60,000 bases of DNA from Cryptomeria japonica (Eukaryota; Streptophyta; Pinopsida; Cupressales; Cupressaceae), in NCBI RefSeq assembly GCF_030272615.1, contig NC_081407.1, forward strand, positions 269,921,870-269,981,869. The letters run 5' to 3'. The notes under the pieces are model-generated. The model was not told the origin of the DNA. It was given only the letters and a program-made list of their open reading frames with translations, and did no database searches. Shown here piece after piece: positions 46,014 through 59,084 of this stretch; position 1 is the first letter of the stretch; each line of letters begins with the position of its first letter. A program made the translations under genes and the position numbers.

Positions 46014-46018
<5 letters not shown>

Positions 46019-48207
46019 ACTCCACATTTGTGCTAGTTGTCCTTGATGACAAAGCTTTCACTTTTGATAACATGGCATCATTTGTTTTTATGACATGGCA
46101 TCACTTGTTCTTGGTTCAATGCATTGATCTCAGCTGTGTATTTCTAATTGGGTGATTTCATGTGCAAACCATGAGAGTTACTCTTGTAGATGTTGTGTAT
46201 TGGCATGGACAGGTTTTCTCTTGCAGGATTCAATGTGTAAGCATTGCTACCTCTAAGTTCACTTTGTATAAGTCACTATGACATATATCATTGGGTTGGT
46301 GAGGATATTGACTTAGTGAATATTTACATTGTATAATGGTTCTATCTATTATTGGACCATATGAATAAAATCTTTGGCAACACATATTCTATTTGTGGTA
46401 TTAATAATGACATGGACTATATGGCAGGATTATTTGGCAAGATTCTTTCATTTGGTCAGCAAAGGTTATGTGTATGACAAGATGACTTAGTTGATGTGTT
46501 AATGATCTTGTTTTGTGTGTGGTGTATTGAAGGCACTTGCATTTAGACTATTATTCACACAAGCATATATATATACATATAAACCCACGTGGATGTGAGT
46601 GACATGTTATATGGTGGGTCCATTTGCTTTTTGTTACTTGGCAACATTTGGTTTTTTTTTTTTGAGTTCCTTGGCCCATGGACTTCAAAGTCTCTTTATG
46701 TTTGGCTCGCGGACTATAAAGACTCTTTATGTTTTGGTGAAGTAACTGATGCATTCAAAAAGCATAGGGCAAAAGAGTTGTGCAATAACATTCTTTGTCT
46801 TCGAAGGGTTTATAGAACCCTACCTGCCACCAATGCAGATTTGTGTAATTGTTTCAACAACTTGTTTGTAAGGGTTAAGTGAATGTTGAGATGAAAATGA
46901 TAGTGGATTGAATCGAGCTGGAAATGAAGTTGACTAAGACTGGTTTTTTGGTTTTTTTGTTTGATTTTTGGTCGACAAACAATAGGTAACATCTTACCAA
47001 GATTTTCTTATAGTTTGAAAATGGAAACCATTTTTTTTTAATAAGCTTCTAAATCCGTTTATTCAAAAGGAGATATAGATTCTATGTGATTCAATGTCTA
47101 TTCTGTTTTCTGCCAAAAGTCAATAAAAAGGTTTTTAAAAGAAGATGAAATAGATTACGAGTTTTGTTTTTCAGTTTCTACTCAAATCTTAAAGTTTTTG
47201 TATTTGCATATAACGGACTTTTAGAAAATGGTTTCTAGTTTGAACCTGAAGTTAAGACAAGGGTTTTGTATTACAAAACCCATATCTTAACTCCGGGGTT
47301 GAAGATATGGAAAAGATAATGAGGGTTCAGTTATCTTAAAACATAAATTAATCTTTTTGTTATCTGCCGTATAAATATGACATTCCTTCAAATAGAATGG
47401 TGTAGTGTGTATTATTTGAAAGAGGATATCTGTAGATTAAAGTGTTTCTAATTCTTTCATGTAAACAAGGTTAACAATGCAAAAGTCAATATCATCTTTT
47501 TGTGAGAACATTATATACTCTGACTTCATTCAGAGATCTATATGTATGAAAGAACATATTGTGAGAAAATTTTGTTTTTATTCTTTACGAATATTCTGAA
47601 ACATAATATATTGCATATCTTTCAGTTGTACATGGTTAAGATGTTGTGATTGCAGAAACTTTAGCAATTACAAGACCTAAGAGTGTACAATGTTTATTGA
47701 AATATATATTTGAAATATTGAGGTGTGGAATAAGACTCCACCATTGTAATCAGTTGATGTTTGAATTAGAATAAAGGAGATAGGTTTCGAGTGGTTTTTA
47801 ATGCCCCATGAGGGTTTTTCCAGTCAGGAAATTCATGTGTTATGGGATTCAGTTTTGTGTCTAATTGTCAATGTCTATTTATGCAATGCTCTGATACAAT
47901 TTTTTCTTTTCTTTGATTCAAGTTGTCAAATTGGTCAAAAGTCTAGTTAAGCTCTATCATGCAACTCAATGTATGAATATTAAGGAAATCTATCATTTGT
48001 TATCTCATTATTCAGTTCTCAAAAAGCATCAAAAGATTGTTCATGCATCATAGTTGAGCAATTCTATATCATGCTTTTAGATAGTTTGTAAACCAGTCTT
48101 TGCATATCACTATTTTAAGGATCATCATTCTTTGAATGTCAAGTTAAAATTAAATTTCATTTTATACTTTGATTCACCCTCCCTCTCAGAGTATTTCACT
48201 TCCAACA
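46014..48207 (+). repeat. 5' LTR of element G
   Basis: 2194 bp, TGTTGACTCC to CTTCCAACA, with a TATA-like GTATAAATATG at about 47369-47379. It is collinear with 53431-55616. The apparent open frames inside (for example 46589-46882) are not coding. Confidence 0.95.
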
Positions 48208-48209
48208 AG

Positions 48210-48221
48210 TGGTATCAGAGC
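48210..48221 (+). other. Primer binding site of element G (initiator tRNA-Met)
   Basis: TGGTATCAGAGC, two bases after the LTR end CCAACA. Confidence 0.95.
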
Positions 48222-48279
48222 ATAGGATCCTGCATTAGGTCTTGCCTAGGATAGATCCTGGTCTTGGAAGTCATTTATC

Positions 48280-49869
48280 ATGTCACATATTCAAGAGGGG
48301 TCTTCTATTACTAGAGCTTCATTATTTCATGGAACTGATTATGTGTTTTGGAAAATCAGAATGGAAACATATCTGACTTCTATAGACCTTGATGTCTGGA
48401 ATATTGTTTGTAGTAAATAAATTGTACTTGCTACCGTACCTACTACACCGGATGAGAAAAAGCAATATGAAATGAATGCTAGAGCCAAACATGCTATATT
48501 GTGTGGTCAGACTAAAGATGTCTTTGTCGAGATCATGCACTGTAAATCTGCTCATGAAATTTGGGAAAAATTTGAAAACATCTATCAAAGGAATGAAAAA
48601 GTCAAACAGTCCAAAATACTTACCCTCAAAATTCAATTTGAGGAAATGAAAATGAAAGACGATGAAAAGTTGTTGAATAATTTTTGAGAATTGATGAGGT
48701 TGTTAATGGGATGAGAGGATTAGGTGAAGAAGTAGACGAGTTCACAGCTGTTAAAAAGGTTATCAAAACCTTACTGCCTAAGTATGAAACTAAGGTGTCT
48801 GCCCTTGAAGAAATGATTTTTTTAGCAAGCTTACCTTAGATGATCTTCAAGAAACATTGATAGCTTTTGAAATGAGAACAAACAAAGTTGGGATTTGGAT
48901 AGTGAATTAGAATTGTCTGATTCGCTAGAGGCTCTCTTAGTGAGAAAACTTAAAAATAAATATAGAAGAAATCTACCACTTAATTTCTTTAACTGTGGCA
49001 AGGCTAGTCGCTATGTAGCCCAATGTCCTTATGCTGATCAAAACAATGATGATGATCAGACTGAGAAACATTATAAGAAAAAGGTTTTCAATCCTAAAAA
49101 GAAATATAACTTCAACAACTTCAAAAAGAAAAAAGAGTCTATTTAGTAAAAAAGACTCTGATGATGAGTCAGATGATTCTTTAGGTGATGAAGGTGAAAC
49201 CTTATTCATGGCTGAAATTGATATGCCTAAAACTTCAAGCTGTAAACTTGACAGTCAATTGAACAGACAATCAGATTTTGAAAACTGTGAGGTAAACCTT
49301 GAAGGTGAACTACTTTGTGCCCTTCATGAAATAAAAAAGGCTCAAGAAACATATTTCCTCTTAGGAGAAAAGCTCAAGTAACTTGACTATTTCTCTGGAA
49401 ACTGGGCTAGATGACTCTAAAAGAGTTATAGAGAATCTTAGATTAGTATTTGTTGATAAAGAAAAGTAAATTCAAGCTTTGCAACAACTAGTTCTCTCTC
49501 AAATCAAGTGGAAGAACATGAAAGAACTATTTACTTGCAAAATATTCTTGGAAAACAAAACCAGTCTAATGACATGGGTGAGTGTTCAAAATCTGCAAAT
49601 CAAAATGAGACTACTAATAATAAGAAGTAGCTATTTGAAAACAAATGGAATAGTTTCATATTTAATTCCTTCTTCAATGACTATTGTTTCTTTTGTAACA
49701 AATTTGGTCACAAAGTGAGCACATGCAAATTCATGATGCCTAAATCACCAAGATTTGGTCATAAACAATTATTTGGTTTTTCTAATACGATCAGGTGTTT
49801 TAAATGTAATGTGTTTGGTCATACTTCCAGACAATGCAAACAAAGTAAGACCACTACAAAAAAAGTGTA
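48280..49869 (+). pseudogene. Element G gag relic
   Basis: ATG at 48280 starts a copia gag (UBN2-like): LFHGTDYVFWKIRME, then a TAA near 48418, KHAILCGQTKDVF, SAHEIWEKFENIY, and at 48685 a frameshift, after which LGEEVDEFTAVKKVIKTL continues in another frame. A first zinc knuckle near 48990 is damaged: NCGKASRYVAQC lacks the first Cys and has Arg where His should be. Two further knuckles near 49683 and 49796 are intact in sequence (CFFCNKFGHKVSTC, CFKCNVFGHTSRQC). Gag forms the particle and binds RNA. An Asp/Ser/Glu-rich acidic part (DSDDESDDS) lies between the knuckles. Confidence 0.85.
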
Positions 49870-49879
49870 GAGACCTAAA

Positions 49880-52800
49880 CAAACTCAAAATATAGAACAA
49901 TCCATGCTTGTTCAAATTTCTTTTCTTTCTAATAAGAAAAATTTATGGGTTGTTGATAGTGGTTGTTCTAACCACATGATAGGGTATAAGGACAAGTTCT
50001 TGAAACTTGAAGATTATGCTGGTGGTTTTGTAAAGTTTGGTGACAACCTAGGGATTCAAATAAAAGGCAGAGGATCTTTTCTTCTTAATGATAATACACC
50101 TATTCATGATGTGTATTATGTAGAAGGACTCAAACACAATCTTTTAAGTGTCAGTCAAATCTGTGATAGTGGATACAATGTTTTATTTAACTTAAAAGGT
50201 TGTGCAATCAAAACATAAAACAATTGCAACTAGGCTGAGAACACATGGCAATATATATAGTATTCTTGACTCTTTTAGTCCTAAAAGACATGAAGGCATG
50301 TGTCTTTTGGGCCAAGTTGAAGAAAACTGATTGTGGTGCAAACGTCTAGGTCACATAAACTTTGATAATTTGGTCAGAATCAGTAAATTTCAGAATGTAA
50401 GAGGTATACCAGTGCTTAGTAAACCATAAAATGTTGTTTGTTCAGGGTGCCTTAAGGGAAAGCAAACAAAGGCTAGTTTCAAATCAAAAGAATACTCTTC
50501 CACTAAACCTTTGCAACTTGTACATACTGATCTATGTGGTCCTACTAGGACAAGATCTATCAATGGTGAAAAATACTTCATGTTATTTGTAGATGACTAC
50601 ACTAGAATGGTTTGGGTAACTTTTCTCAAACACAAGTGAGAAGCTTTTGAAAGATTCAAAATATTTCTGAAAATGGTTGAGAAAGAATCAGATTTCAAAC
50701 TAAAATGTTTGAGATCAGATAAAGGAGGTGAGTTTACCTCTCAAGAATTCATTGATTACTCTGAAAATCATCACATAAAAAGTTAGTATGTTGCTGCTAG
50801 AACACCTCAACAGAATGGGGTTGTTGAAAGAAAGAACATAACTGTGAAGGAAATGGTTAGAACAATGTTAGATGAAGCCAAGTTACTTAATAGATTCTGG
50901 AAAGAATTTGTTTATATAGCTGTTTATATCTTAATAGGGTGTAGATTAGAGTGAAGTCTAATTTCACCCCATATGAGATATGGTATGGTCATTCTATCAC
51001 TATCAGATGCTTTAAACTCTTTGGTTGCAAATGTTTTATCAAAAAGGATGATGACAATGTAGGCAATTTTCAATCTAAGTCTGATGAAGGCATCTTTTTA
51101 GGATACTCTACACATCGTAAAGCCTATAAATGCTTCAATATATGGCTGGATAAGATTGTTGAATCTATAAATGTCACTTTTGATGAGAAGGTGTTTCTAG
51201 ATGATAATCATCTATAGGATGTTGAAGAAGAGCATATAGTAGCACTTGCCAGATCTCCTGAATCTGCTGAAGCAGATAACTCTTAGTAGAAGAATGCATC
51301 AAGTTCTCAAGCAACAACTCCTTTAAATACACCCTCCAAGATTACTACCAAGAGATATCCTCAAAATCTGATTATTGGGAATAAAGATGCAGGGATTTTA
51401 ACAAAAAGTAAATCCAAGTTTGAGGAACAAGCTCAAATAGCTGAGCATTTCTATTTGGTAGCTGAATTTGAGCCTAAAACTGTTAATGATGCATTAAATG
51501 ATGATTGTTGTTTGAAAGTAATGCATGATGAAATCAGCCAGATTGAGAAAAATAAAACTTGGGAGTTAGTCCCAAGACTTGATAATAAAATGTAATTGGT
51601 GGCAAATGAATCTTCTGAAACAAGTTAGATGAAAGTGGCAAAGTGGTTCGGAATAAAGCAAGTTTTGTGTGCAAAGGGTATGCACAACAAGAAGGTATAT
51701 AGTTTGGTGAAACTTATGCTCCCATCGCTCGTATTGAGTCAATTAAAATTTTCTTGGATTATTCATGTTTTAAGAATTTCAAAGTTTATCAAATGGACAT
51801 AAAAACTGGTTTCTTGAATGGCTACTTAGATGAAGAGGTTTACATGGAACAACCTAAAGGTTTTGTGTCAAAAGACAATCCTGAATTTGTCTACAAGTTG
51901 AAAAAGGCTCTCTATGGTCTTAAACAAGCTCCTAGAGCTTGGTATTCCAAATTGGATGCACATTTAACAACCAATGGTTTCACCAGAGGTGGTGTTGACA
52001 ACAATCTGTATGTCAAGGTTGAAGGTGATGATATTCTTGTGGTTAAAGTTTATGTAGATGATATTATTTTTGGTTGCAACAATAATGCATTATCTAAGAA
52101 ATTTTCTAAAATCATGGAATTTGAATTTGAGATGTCAATGTTAGGTGAACTAACATTTTTTCTTAGTCTTCAAGTTTCACAGCTTGAACAAGGCATATTT
52201 TTATTACAAACCAAGTATGCCAAAGAGATGCTACAGAAGTTTCAGATGGATGAATGTCATCCAGTCAACACTCCCATGATGACTGGTTGTAAGTTATCTA
52301 AATCTGATGATTCACCTGATGTTAATCAATATGAATACAAATCAATGATTGGTAGTTTATTGTACTTAACAACTTCTAGACAAGATTTAGTGCAAGCTAT
52401 TTGTATTGTTTCTAGATTCCAATCTGCACCTAAACATTCACATCTTAATGTTGTTAAAATGATTTTTAAATACATCCAGGGTACAATAGAATATGATCTT
52501 TGGTATCCTAGAAATAATGATTTTACATTAATGGCTTTTACTGACACTGATTGGGATGGTTTCTTAGATGATAGAAAAAGCACAAGTGGTGTTGCATTTA
52601 TTCTCGATGACTGTCTTGTGGCTTGGCATAGCAAAAAGCAAGATTCAGTTTCATTGTCCACAATAGAGGCTGAATATATTGCAACTACATCTTGTTGTAC
52701 TGAACTTCTCTAGATGGCTCAGACACTTTCAGATATGGGTATTAGTGTTGCTAAACCTATTCCTATTGTTTGTGATAATACAAGTGTCATTAATCTATCT

Positions 52801-52962
52801 AAGAATCCGGTTATGCACTCTCGAACTAAGCATACAACCATTAAATTTCATTTTCTTCACGAGAAAGTATTGGCTAATGAAGTTTTTGTGCAAAATGTTC
52901 TTACTCAAGCACATGTGGCAGATATTTTTACCAAACCCTTATCAAAAGAGGTGTTTGAATAA
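49880..52962 (+). pseudogene. Element G pol relic: protease, integrase, RT, RNase H
   Basis: Protease active site WVVDSGCSNHM lies at about 49945. The pre-integrase zinc region (LGHINFDNL, CSGCLKGKQ) is at 50340-50470. The integrase core has its catalytic acidic residues at 50529 (HTDLCGP), 50718 (SDKGGEF) and 50826 (NGVVERKN), all in one frame. RT spans about 51540-52330 with YVDDIIFG at 52051; FLNGYLDEEVYMEQPKGF and ALYGLKQAPRAWY are intact over a 319-codon frame (51754-52713). RNase H follows: FTDTDWDGF, KSTSGVAF, LSTIEAEY, then after one stop DNTSVINLSKNP and HVADIFTKPL, ending with TAA at 52962. Stops occur at about 50428, 50638, 50785 and 51217, with further frame breaks near 50940-51750. 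This copy cannot make a working polyprotein. Confidence 0.95.
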
Positions 52963-53418
52963 CTCAGATCTAGATTGGGAGTTGTCTCTCAATCTCTTCT
53001 TTCTTGATCCATTCATTGGCTGAGGGGTATATTCTCAACACTCTAAGCAAATTTTTGTTGCTTCATTTTCTAAATTCTGCTACATTTTGGTTGGTTTATT
53101 TGTCACTTCAATATGCTCCCTTTGTCCTTGTGACAAAAAGAGGGAGAGATTTATGGTTCAAACTGTCTGATTTGGTTCAGCTTTATGCATATCTGATTTG
53201 GTTCAACTTTATGCTTATCTGATTTGTGTGGTTTAGATTTAGTTTACGATGTTAGATTATGATGACAGATTCAGTTTATATTGTGGTTCAGATTCACAGA
53301 TTGCTTTGATTGATTATATGATCATCATGTATTTGGTTCATGGTTCATGTTATTGCTTCAGATTAGTTGGTTTAGGATATTCAAAACAGATCCATTTTTG
53401 GTTTTTGTTGTCAAGGAC

Positions 53419-53430
53419 AAAGGGGGAGTT
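53419..53430 (+). other. Polypurine tract of element G
   Basis: AAAGGGGGAGTT lies immediately before the 3' LTR, the usual copia PPT. Confidence 0.9.
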
Positions 53431-55612
53431 TGTTGACTCCACTTTTGTGCTAGTTGTCCTTGATGACAAAGCTTTCACTTTTGATGATGTGGCAACATTT
53501 GTTTTTATGACATGGCAACACTTGTTCTTGGTTCAATGCATTGATATCAGTCCTGTATTTCTAATTGGGTGATTTCATGTGTAGACCATGAGAGTTACTC
53601 TTGTAGATGTTGTGTATTGGTAGGGACAAGTTTTCTCTTGCAGGATTCAATGTGTAAGCATTGCCACATCTAAGTTCACTTTGTATAGGTCATTACGACA
53701 TATATCATTGGGTTGGTAAGTTGATATTGACTTAGTGTCAATTTACATTGTATAATGGTTCTATCTATTATCGGGCCATATGAATAAAATATTTGGTAGC
53801 ACATTTTTCAATTGTGGTATTAATGATGACATGGACTATATGGCAGGATTATTTGTCAGGATTCATTCATTTGGTCAGTGAAGGTTATGTGTATGACATG
53901 ATGACTTAGTCGATGTGTTAATGATTTTGTTTTGTGTGTGGCATATTGAAGGCACTTGCATTTAGACTGTTATTCACACAAGCGTATTCGAAAGGATACA
54001 TATATAAGTAAACCCATGTGGATGTGAGCGACATGTTATATGGTGGGTCCATTTGATTTTCGTTACTTGGCAACATTTTTTTTTTTTTTAGTTACTTGGC
54101 CCACGAACTTCAAAGTCTCTTTATGTTTGGCTCACAAACTTCAAAGACTCTTGATGTTTTGGGAAAGTAATTGATGCATTCAAAAAGCATAGGGAAAAAT
54201 AGATGTGCAATAACATTCTTTGTCTTCAAAGGGTTTCTAGAACCCTAGCCGCCACCACTGTAGATTTGTGTAACTATTTCAACAACTTGTTTGTAAGGGT
54301 TAAGTGAATGTTGAGATGAGAATGATAGTGGACTGAATCGAGATAGAAATGATACTGACTAAGATAGATTTTTTGGTTTTTTTGTTTGATTTTTGGTCGG
54401 CGAACAACAGGTAACATCTTACCAGGATTTTCTTATAGTTTGAAAATGGAAACCGTTTTGTTTTAATAATCTTCTAAAGCCATTTATTTAAAAGGAGATA
54501 CAGATTCTATGTGATTCAATGTCTATTCCATTTTCTGCCAAAAGTCAATAAAAAGGTTTTTAAAAGAATATGAAATAGATTACGAGTTTTGTTTTTTAGT
54601 TTCTACACGAATCTTAATTTTTTTGTATTTGCATATAATGGACTTTCGGAAAACGGTTTTTTAGTTTGAACCCCAAGTTAAGACAAGGATTTTGTTTTGC
54701 AAAACCCATATCTTAACTCCAAGGTTGAATATTTGGAAAAGATAATGAGGGTTCAATTATCTTAAAACAAAAATTAAATATTTTTGTTATCTGTAGTATA
54801 AATATGACATTCCTTCAAATAGAAGGGTGTAGTGTGTATTATTCGAAAGAGGATATCTACAGATTAAAGAGTTTCTGATTCTTTCATGTGAAAAGGGTTA
54901 ATAGTGCAAAAGTCAAGATTTTTTTTTGGTGAGAATATTATATACTCCACTTTTATTCAGAGATCTATATGTATGCCATAACATATTGTGATCAAGTTCT
55001 ATTTTTATTCTTTATGAATGCTCTGAAACATAATATATTGCATATCTTTCAGTTGTACACTGTTACTTTAGAAATTACAAGACTTCAAGAGTGTACAGTG
55101 TTTATTGAAATATAGATATCTGAAACATTGAGGTGTTGAGTAAGACTCCACCATTTTAATCAGTTGATGTTTGAATTGGAATAAAGGAGACAAGTTTCAA
55201 GTGGTTTTTTATACCCCATGAGGGTTTTTCCACTCAGGAAATTCATGTGTTATGGGATTCAGTTTTGTGTCTAATTGTTAATGTTTATTTATGCAATGCT
55301 CTAATACAATTTTTCCTTTTCTTTGATTCAAGTTGTCAAATTGGTCAAAAGTCTAGTTCAATTTTGTCATGCAACTCAATGTATGAATATTAAGGAAATC
55401 TATCATTTGTTATCTCATTATCCAGTTCTTAAAAAGCATGAAAAGATTGTTCATGTATCATAGTTGAGAAATTCTATATCATGCTTTTAGATAGTTTGTA
55501 AACCAGTCTTTGCATGTCATTGTTTTAAGGATCATCATTCTCTGCACTTCAAGTTAAAATTAAATTTTGTTTTATACTTTGCTTCACCCCCCTCTCAGAG
55601 TATTTCATTTCC

Positions 55613-55616
<4 letters not shown>
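53431..55616 (+). repeat. 3' LTR of element G
   Basis: 2186 bp, TGTTGACTCC to ATTTCCAACA, collinear with the 5' LTR. Confidence 0.95.

Positions 55617-55648
<32 letters not shown>
55617..55648. repeat. (CA)n microsatellite abutting the 3' LTR of element G
   Basis: The CA run continues directly from the LTR end CCAACA; a (TA)n(TG)n tract follows at about 55722-55754. Confidence 0.95.
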
Positions 55649-55649
<1 letters not shown>

Positions 55650-56951
55650 TTATTTATTGGGAAATTTACATTTGGAAAGATATGTTGGAAAATTAGAAAT
55701 AAAGAAACTCTTAGTTACAAATATATATATATATATATCTGTGTGTGTGTGTGTAATTATATATATACTTGTGTATAGGATTCAATGTGTTAATGGTGGT
55801 TTTAAAATTTTAAATGGATATAGCAAATATTGATTTGAATATTTTAACCCTGTTTGTGAGATTATTGTTAATAAATGATTTATTTTGGAAACTTGGAAAT
55901 TTAGAAAACTTGGTCAATTGTGAATTAGGAGAGAAAATAAATTTTTTATTCTATAATGAACGAAGGTGTTTGTTTCGTTTCTGACTATCTTCACATTAAA
56001 CTTATATTGCAAGTCCTTGGTTATAAGTGGAATTAGACATTTCGTGTTGTCTTTTCTTTTTGGTTATGTCTTGTGAGTAGACTGTAGTTTGTCAGTTGAT
56101 TAAATCTTTATGCAAGGGCTTATATGACCAAGTGTTTTCTCAGTTGTCTTTAACTCCCTTTGTAAATTGGTTTTGGTATTTTTGTCTTGGAGTAGTTTTG
56201 GGAATTTTGTGTAGTGTCATAAGGAAGAGTAACTTTCGAGTGGGGGTCACACCCAAAGAGGTTAGCATAATAAACCCTCGAAAGTTGGATAATTAAGTGA
56301 TAACCTAAAAATATATTACGGGTTTGGGTAGGTTAAACATTAACTAAAGATAATTTTACTCCACTCATGGTTGAGTGCTAGTACAAAGTCAAGATGTAGT
56401 GGGAAGACTTGGAATGGAAAACCGACAACCATGTCCTCACAAAAGGATTTTTTGGGTCCACATAAGACTTGGATGGGGCCGAGGGTTTGGGAGAGGCTAC
56501 TAGGATAACCCAAGATGGGGGTTGGGGCCTATGGAGGCCTGCCGAGATAACCATTCCAAGCTATGTGATGACACTATTTCCTTATGGTCACAAGTGTGTA
56601 GCCTTGTTGATATCACTTGGAGTTTTGTTGTGAAGTCATGTTTGTGAGTATATGCTTTATGTGAGAGTAACGATGTCATGTTAAGACCATGTGTGCATTC
56701 CTTGTAGTTTTCTAGTAGGTCTTATTTCTATCTCATAGCATAGTGGGGTGGTTCTTTTTGAGCCACATGGTCAGGTGGTAGTGCCACTTTCCATTGGGTG
56801 TGTTTGTTCCTTCTTGCGGGAGTTGGCTTCACAGGTGTTCCATTTGCTCCTTTGGATTCGATAATCTTTTATTTCCAGTTGATCCTATTTGTCTTCTTGG
56901 ATTATCTTTGTAAATATTGGACCTTATATGGTCAGTTGTATTATTTGTTAT
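55649..56951. other. Unassigned region between elements G and F
   Basis: AT-rich with short microsatellites near 55722-55766. A G-rich stretch around 56456-56550 (GGATGGGGCCGAGGGTTTGG) has no recognised role. No coding region. Confidence 0.4.
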
Positions 56952-57681
56952 TAATGCAGGAGCATCCCCAGTTCATAACAATCTTGCATCAACCAACAAC
57001 ATTTTTCTTTTTGCAGTTTTAGTTTTCCTTTCTGTGAGTCTCGACTTTGGCTCATCGGATCCTATGGAGTTGGATTCTACTTGAAGACTTGATCATCTTT
57101 CTTGCTCCCAGACTACATCACATTTGGATTTTTTCTAGCAAGATATCGCTACTGGTTTCCATGACAGTTTCTTGTTACCGGTTGGCAGTTCTTGTTACCA
57201 GTTGCATGGATCTATTTTGGTGATCTACCAGAACCCCTTCCAAAGCTTGTGGAGCCTTGGGCATTGATTCTGATTTTCCTTGGCATGTGGCCAACCTTTT
57301 CACATGATCTACATTTCATCCTTTGGATTTTTCGAAGGAATCTCTTGGCGGAGACCGACCTTGTTTATTTTGCAAGTGAGGTCTTGTTCTTCGGGTTTTG
57401 ATACCTTTTGGGCCGACTGGATCCTTTGGATCGATATATAATTGTAATTGCCCATTAGAATGAATCAATCAGAGAATCGGGTAGCTAGACTGTGCATAGA
57501 AGGTAGATCTCATGATTCCAGGTCATGGTTGTGACCTATTCTATATGTTCTGCTAGGCCTATAAGCCGGTATGTTGTAACCCGATTGTTACCAGTTGGAT
57601 GTAATCAATTTTCATGCAATAAAACAATCTACTCTGCGTTGCCTCCATCATATCTTTGTGTTTCTATTTTGCTTACTCTTG
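56952..57681 (+). repeat. LTR F: D-family LTR in plus orientation, 3'-truncated
   Basis: Starts TAATGCAGGAGCATCCCC and follows the D-family LTR through CATCAACCA, CTTGGCATGTGGCC, CATCCTTTGGATTTTT and CAATTTTCATG. It stops about 60 bp short of the LTR end at TTTGCTTACTCTTG, where minus-strand LTR sequence begins. Confidence 0.8.
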
Positions 57682-57885
57682 TCGGAAAATGATCCAAATG
57701 CGATGTGGTCTGGAAGTAAGAAAGATGATCAAGTCTTCAAGTAGAATCCAACTCCACAAGATCCGGTGAGCCAAAACCAGGACACACAGAAAGGAAAACT
57801 GAAACTGCAAATAAAAAGAAAAATAGAAAGGAAAATATTTTTGGTTGATACAAGATTTATATGAATCGGGGATGCTCCTACATCA
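57682..57885 (-). repeat. Element E 3' LTR, truncated
   Basis: Minus strand TGATGTAGGAGCATCCCC to CATTTTCCGA, the first about 204 bp of the LTR. It is in inverted orientation to LTR F, to which it is joined. Confidence 0.8.
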
Positions 57886-57927
57886 GGCATTCGGTGTTAT
57901 TGAAAAAGTGAGCCTCTCACTTTGCTG

Positions 57928-58086
57928 GGGTCAAAGGGAAACCAAGGCGGTCTACCTCTGCATGAGAAATCCAAGATGAATCTTCAACTGGTCTATCCTT
58001 CCACTTCACAAGATATTCCTTATACTAACTGCTTTGGGTACTATGCCCAATCCTACTATCCAAAATCTCTTCAATATGATCTAGTT
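57928..58086 (-). pseudogene. Element E chromodomain
   Basis: Minus strand: KELDHIEEILDSRIGHS, then after a stop YKEYLVKWKDRPVEDSSWIS, then AEVDRLGFPLTPAK and TGA. This is the chromodomain that follows integrase in this family and is better kept than in element D. One stop replaces a Gln codon (TAG). It is separated from integrase by the DNA transposon at 58095-59084. Confidence 0.85.
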
Positions 58087-58094
58087 CCTTCTGG
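58087..58094. other. Left target-site duplication of the DNA transposon
   Basis: CCTTCTGG; the right copy at 59085-59092 is CCTTCTAG. Element D has CCTTCTGA at the matching place. Confidence 0.8.
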
Positions 58095-59084
58095 GTGAGC
58101 TCACAAAGCTGGTTCCCACTTTTTGGTACGACCTGATTTTTGCTGAAATCATACATTTTAAAAAAAATATAATGATTTAAGCTTTAAGAGGTCCCATTTT
58201 AAGTAATTAATTGAAGAGAGTTAAATCAAAGGCTCTTAGATCAAAATTTCTTGGATAGAACCTTTCTACTTCTAAATCATACTTGCAATGGAGTCTCCTT
58301 TGCATCTATCAAATGCTGATAAAAAACCAATTTTACATTAGCTTTTTGGGGGGTCAAATTAATTCATTTAAAAGTTTTTTTTAAAAAGTATTTAGTCCTT
58401 ATTATAATATTTCCAAATAGTATAACAATTAATATATTTAATTTCATTAATATATTTTTATTTTATTTCTTATGAATGTAGGTTTTTCACTGAACATGAA
58501 CTTCTTTGTTCAATGCATTGGGAAAAATAGTAAACTAATTGAAAAAAATTCTGAAAAATATCTATGCACTAGGTATTGATGTTTTCTTTCTAACAAAAAA
58601 AAGAAAATTGAATTTTGATATATATTGAACAAGTTATGTGTTCAAACGTACACCTATATCTAAATTATAATTAGTCGAACTTCAAAACTTAATAAAATGA
58701 AAAATATTCAACATATCACTATCAAACCAACTGCATGCCCTGGGTATTGATGTTACAAACCAAAATTCAAAAGAATTAAGTTTTTATCATTTATAGAAAA
58801 AAAATTATGCATTTCGGGATACACATCACTCTTAAAAAATGTTGTTTGCTGTAAAAAACTACTTTTTGAGGGAGATGGAAAAATCAATAAAATTTTATTC
58901 AAACAAATTTGAAAAAAATATATTTAGAATTTAAAAACAAGATGTTAAAAATCACTAGTTTATATCATCTTCAAATTCTTAATGGTTTAAAAGCTATAGG
59001 TGTCGGAAAGTGAAGGTTTTTTTCAAAATATTCATATAAGTGTCAAAGTTGGTCAAAAAGTGGGAACCAGTATTGTGAGTTCAC
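58095..59084. mobile_element. Non-autonomous DNA transposon, 990 bp, with 31-bp TIRs
   Basis: It begins GTGAGCTCACAAAGCTGG and ends in the reverse complement of GTGAACTCACAATACTGG. The TIRs match at 28 of 31 positions, both continuing TTCCCACTTTTTG. 8-bp duplications flank it, and the uninterrupted site exists in element D near 29925-29940. The interior is AT-rich and has no transposase. An 8-bp duplication suggests the hAT superfamily, but the GTGAG end is not a classical hAT end, so the superfamily is open. Confidence 0.85.

Larger units (their letters stand above)
46014..55616 (+). mobile_element. Element G: Ty1/copia retrotransposon with 2.2-kb LTRs
   Basis: Complete in structure over 9.6 kb: 5' LTR, initiator-Met primer site, gag, protease, integrase, RT, RNase H, PPT and 3' LTR. 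The domain order with integrase before RT is diagnostic for Ty1/copia. The coding region has many stops and frameshifts, and the LTRs differ at about 9 percent of positions in the first 390 bp by hand count, so it is an old, inactive copy. No 5-bp target duplication is visible: the left flank is (TA)n and the right flank is (CA)n. Confidence 0.95.

Noticed and set aside
46589-46882. 97-codon open frame
   Set aside because: It lies inside the 5' LTR of element G and has no recognisable domain.
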